Positions 30,411 through 32,500 of a DNA stretch of 32,500 nucleotides are shown one piece after another. Within the stretch, counting starts at the first letter, position 1; the number at the start of each line of letters is the position of its first letter. Both the position numbers and the translations under genes were made by a program. The notes under the pieces are model-generated. The model did no database searches and was not told the origin of the DNA. It worked only from the letters and a program-made list of their open reading frames with translations. This DNA is from Chromera velia (lineage: Eukaryota; Sar; Chromeraceae), in the NCBI GenBank assembly GCA_018398765.1, contig JAHBMJ010005646.1, positions 2,501-35,000 on the forward strand. The letters are read 5' to 3'.

Positions 30411-32203
30411 CACACGTGTGCAACACCTGGAAGGAAAGAAAGCAGTAACACTGTTGAAGAGAAAAGAATTCTTTGAAATATTTAATATCAACACAAAGGA
30501 ACAGAAAAGGAAAGAAAAAGCGGGAGAAGGGGAGATCAGTGGAGAAAGTGCTGATCAGTCTCTATTTTTGTATTCCACCTTCACATCGAATCGATAGATC
30601 ACCCGAACACATCCAGCAAGGCAAGGAGTGATTAAGAGTGCGAGGCCCTAGGCATGTAGGGACCTCAGCACATCTCGTAGGAAGGAATTTTTATGGCAGT
30701 TCTAGGTGCAGGCATAGGGACCACGCGAGTGCCTATGTAGAGCAACTAGGATTGATGGAAATACGAACCAAACCTATGCATACCGGACCAATACACGCCC
30801 GGAGAGGCGATAAGAAATCCTGGAAGTCAGATGTACGGCGTTGTGCGTGCGCATTGCACGCACAAATACGTCATGCGAAGTCTGCAACGGCGAAGACTAT
30901 CATAGGGCGGGAATTGGCAGGTCTGCAAATGCTGCGCATTGAAAGTGATCAATAAGCTTGCTCCTAGAATCGAGACTAACAGGAAAAAGCGGAACCTTCG
31001 GACAAACTAGGCTAGATCCGTCCCTCATATGTAGGGACGCGGCATGCATAACAAAACCCTTGATCAAATTTTTAACTATATACAAAAGTTTTTTTTTTGT
31101 CATAATGATACTAAATACATTCACTTCAGTCTAAAAGTTTGCTTTTCATTTTCAAAGGGAAAAATGAACACAATCACATAAATTGTGGACTTGGATTAAG
31201 CTTATAAAACCATAATTTTTATATACAGTATTTTTTTAAAATAAAATTTATTATAAAAATTGTAAAAAATTGGATATAAAGTTAATGTTTAGTTCTTATA
31301 TTTCATTTATTCTGACACTCTCATGATTCTCATCCTCTGTATATCCCATTTTTATGATCATTAATTAATTTTTTAATTGATGAAAAATAGTTGACCTTTA
31401 TAATATTAGGCTTTATTGATAGTAGCAACATTTAGAATGTTGTATATCCGTTAGAAACTTAGTATTTTAAATTTATCAATAGACAACCAATTCTAGACAG
31501 TTTGTTTACTGGATATTACTTGTTTAGACTTGATTAGGACCTTAATGGCGCTGACTATTTTTTATTTTTTCAGCAAAACTCTTTGTACTCGCATGTGCCC
31601 TCATTTAAGAGCGGAAAAGGCCTCCCCGACAGCCCTCTTTTGCACTTTCTTTTGTGCTTCTGTCACAGTCGCGGCCAGAGTGGCCAAATGGCCAGCCCTT
31701 CCATTAATTTCTTTGACCGAATGCATCAAAACCCTTTCGGAAACCCTTCATGGCTCCCAGGCTGGATGATTGACTCACAGACGGATGGACATCCATCAAG
31801 ACATTGTGCAAGACTCAGATGTGGGAACACATCGTGGCAGCAGCAGCGAATTGAGACACGTCATTAGACATGCACACTCACTCACGTATACATGCATGGA
31901 GAGGGATCGAGAGAGTGAAGAGACTGGAGGGGAGAGAAAGAACCGAACCCCATTGATAGAAAGGAGCGCAGAGAAGAGGACAAAGGAAAGCATGACAAAT
32001 CAACAGAGAACAAGGAAATTCTTCAAGGCTGTACGAGGACTGCGTGGGAAATTTTCGTTTAGTTTTCGGCTTAAGACACCGATGTCTATCATGAAATCCA
32101 CTGTCAAGGCCATCGACTGTCTATCATGAAAGACGTTCATCAATGTACGCACTGTGAAGCGAATTTTCGGACGCTTTCCCGGGCCGAGACCGACCAACTG
32201 CTT

Positions 32204-32494
32204 TCAGACCCCCCCCGCCCGATCTCTATTTCCACTGCCGGGTTCTTTCTCCCTCTCCCTCTCCCTTTCCTTTTCCCGTTCTCTCAAAGTTTGAGGTAGC
32301 GTGTCGCCCTTCCATCGATCCCCCAACCTCTCTGAAAGATACACGTCCAGAGCGGAGGGTCTCTTCTCCTTGTGCCTATCAGGCTTTGGCTGCTCTAGGA
32401 ACTCAGTCTGGCTTTCCCTCTTTCCTCCCACAACCGCGCCCTCACGTGCCCCCCCTGAACCTGTCAACCCAAGCGCCTGCTCAAGAGCCCCCAA
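32204..32494 (-). CDS. Possible exon of a partial gene entering from the right edge
   Basis: The minus-strand frame is open to the window edge and reads, in part, KRPSALDVYLSERLGDRWKG followed by an Arg/Glu-rich helix (REREKEREREREKE). It could be an internal exon of a gene whose start lies beyond the window. A second coding-like minus-strand stretch (MHSVKEINGRAGHLATLAAT then VTEAQKKVQKRAVGEAFSAL, about 31730-31605, ending in TGA) may be its last exon. Splice sites were not resolved. The rest of 29994-32200 shows no gene, and 31040-31560 is strongly AT-rich. Confidence 0.25.
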   Translation of the reverse strand: MGALEQALGLTGSGGAREGAVVGGKRESQTEFLEQPKPDRHKEKRPSALDVYLSERLGDRWKGDTLPQTLREREKEREREREKEPGSGNRDRAGGV

Positions 32495-32500
32495 ATCCCC

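Noticed and set aside
1..32500. tRNA or rRNA genes
   Set aside because: I found no cloverleaf with a recognisable T-arm and no conserved ribosomal RNA segment by eye.

Overview
The window looks like nuclear DNA of an intron-rich, photosynthetic-lineage alveolate. A chromerid alga such as Chromera velia is my best guess, by inference and without any database search. The reasons are GT-AG introns of tens to hundreds of bases, GC-rich exons in AT-rich intergenic DNA, many micro- and minisatellites, very long low-complexity proteins, clusters of TGCATGCA (an ApiAP2-type motif in related apicomplexans), and a bacterial-type lysine biosynthesis gene in a eukaryotic setting.

Layout. 1-1.5 kb holds unresolved, possibly exonic minus-strand sequence. 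1.5-2.5 kb is a CA microsatellite plus a 313-nt mobile element with a GAAT tail. 2.5-4.2 kb is AT-rich repeat DNA with a short-inverted-repeat element. 4.3-19.44 kb is one large minus-strand gene that I assembled into 15 exons, with every splice phase agreeing. It encodes about 3,120 residues: an acidic N-terminus, a PH domain split over three exons, coiled-coil modules with a recent internal duplication, and a 1,224-residue disordered tail. A putative shared promoter with a 26-bp TGCATGCA palindrome (19.93 kb) separates it from a divergent intronless dapB at 20.17-21.02 kb. 21.4-26.4 kb is repeat-rich: CT/CTTT tracts, a retroelement C-terminal domain inside an inverted-repeat unit, a nested small inverted-repeat element, poly-G tracts and a GTGA array. 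27.03-29.99 kb is a two-exon minus-strand gene for an 803-residue type I membrane protein with about ten PSI-like cysteine repeats. The right edge may hold the 3' part of another minus-strand gene.

The three solid genes do not form a pathway. DapB is a lysine-pathway enzyme. The PH/coiled-coil protein is probably a membrane- or cytoskeleton-associated scaffold. The PSI-array protein is probably a cell-surface or endomembrane receptor or adhesin. The most notable signals are the two copies of the 313-nt element, one lying in sense inside the PH-domain intron with its tail running into the splice acceptor; the repeated placement of simple repeats just upstream of 3' splice sites; the 148-nt coiled-coil duplication differing only at three synonymous sites; and the TGCATGCA clusters upstream of gene starts.
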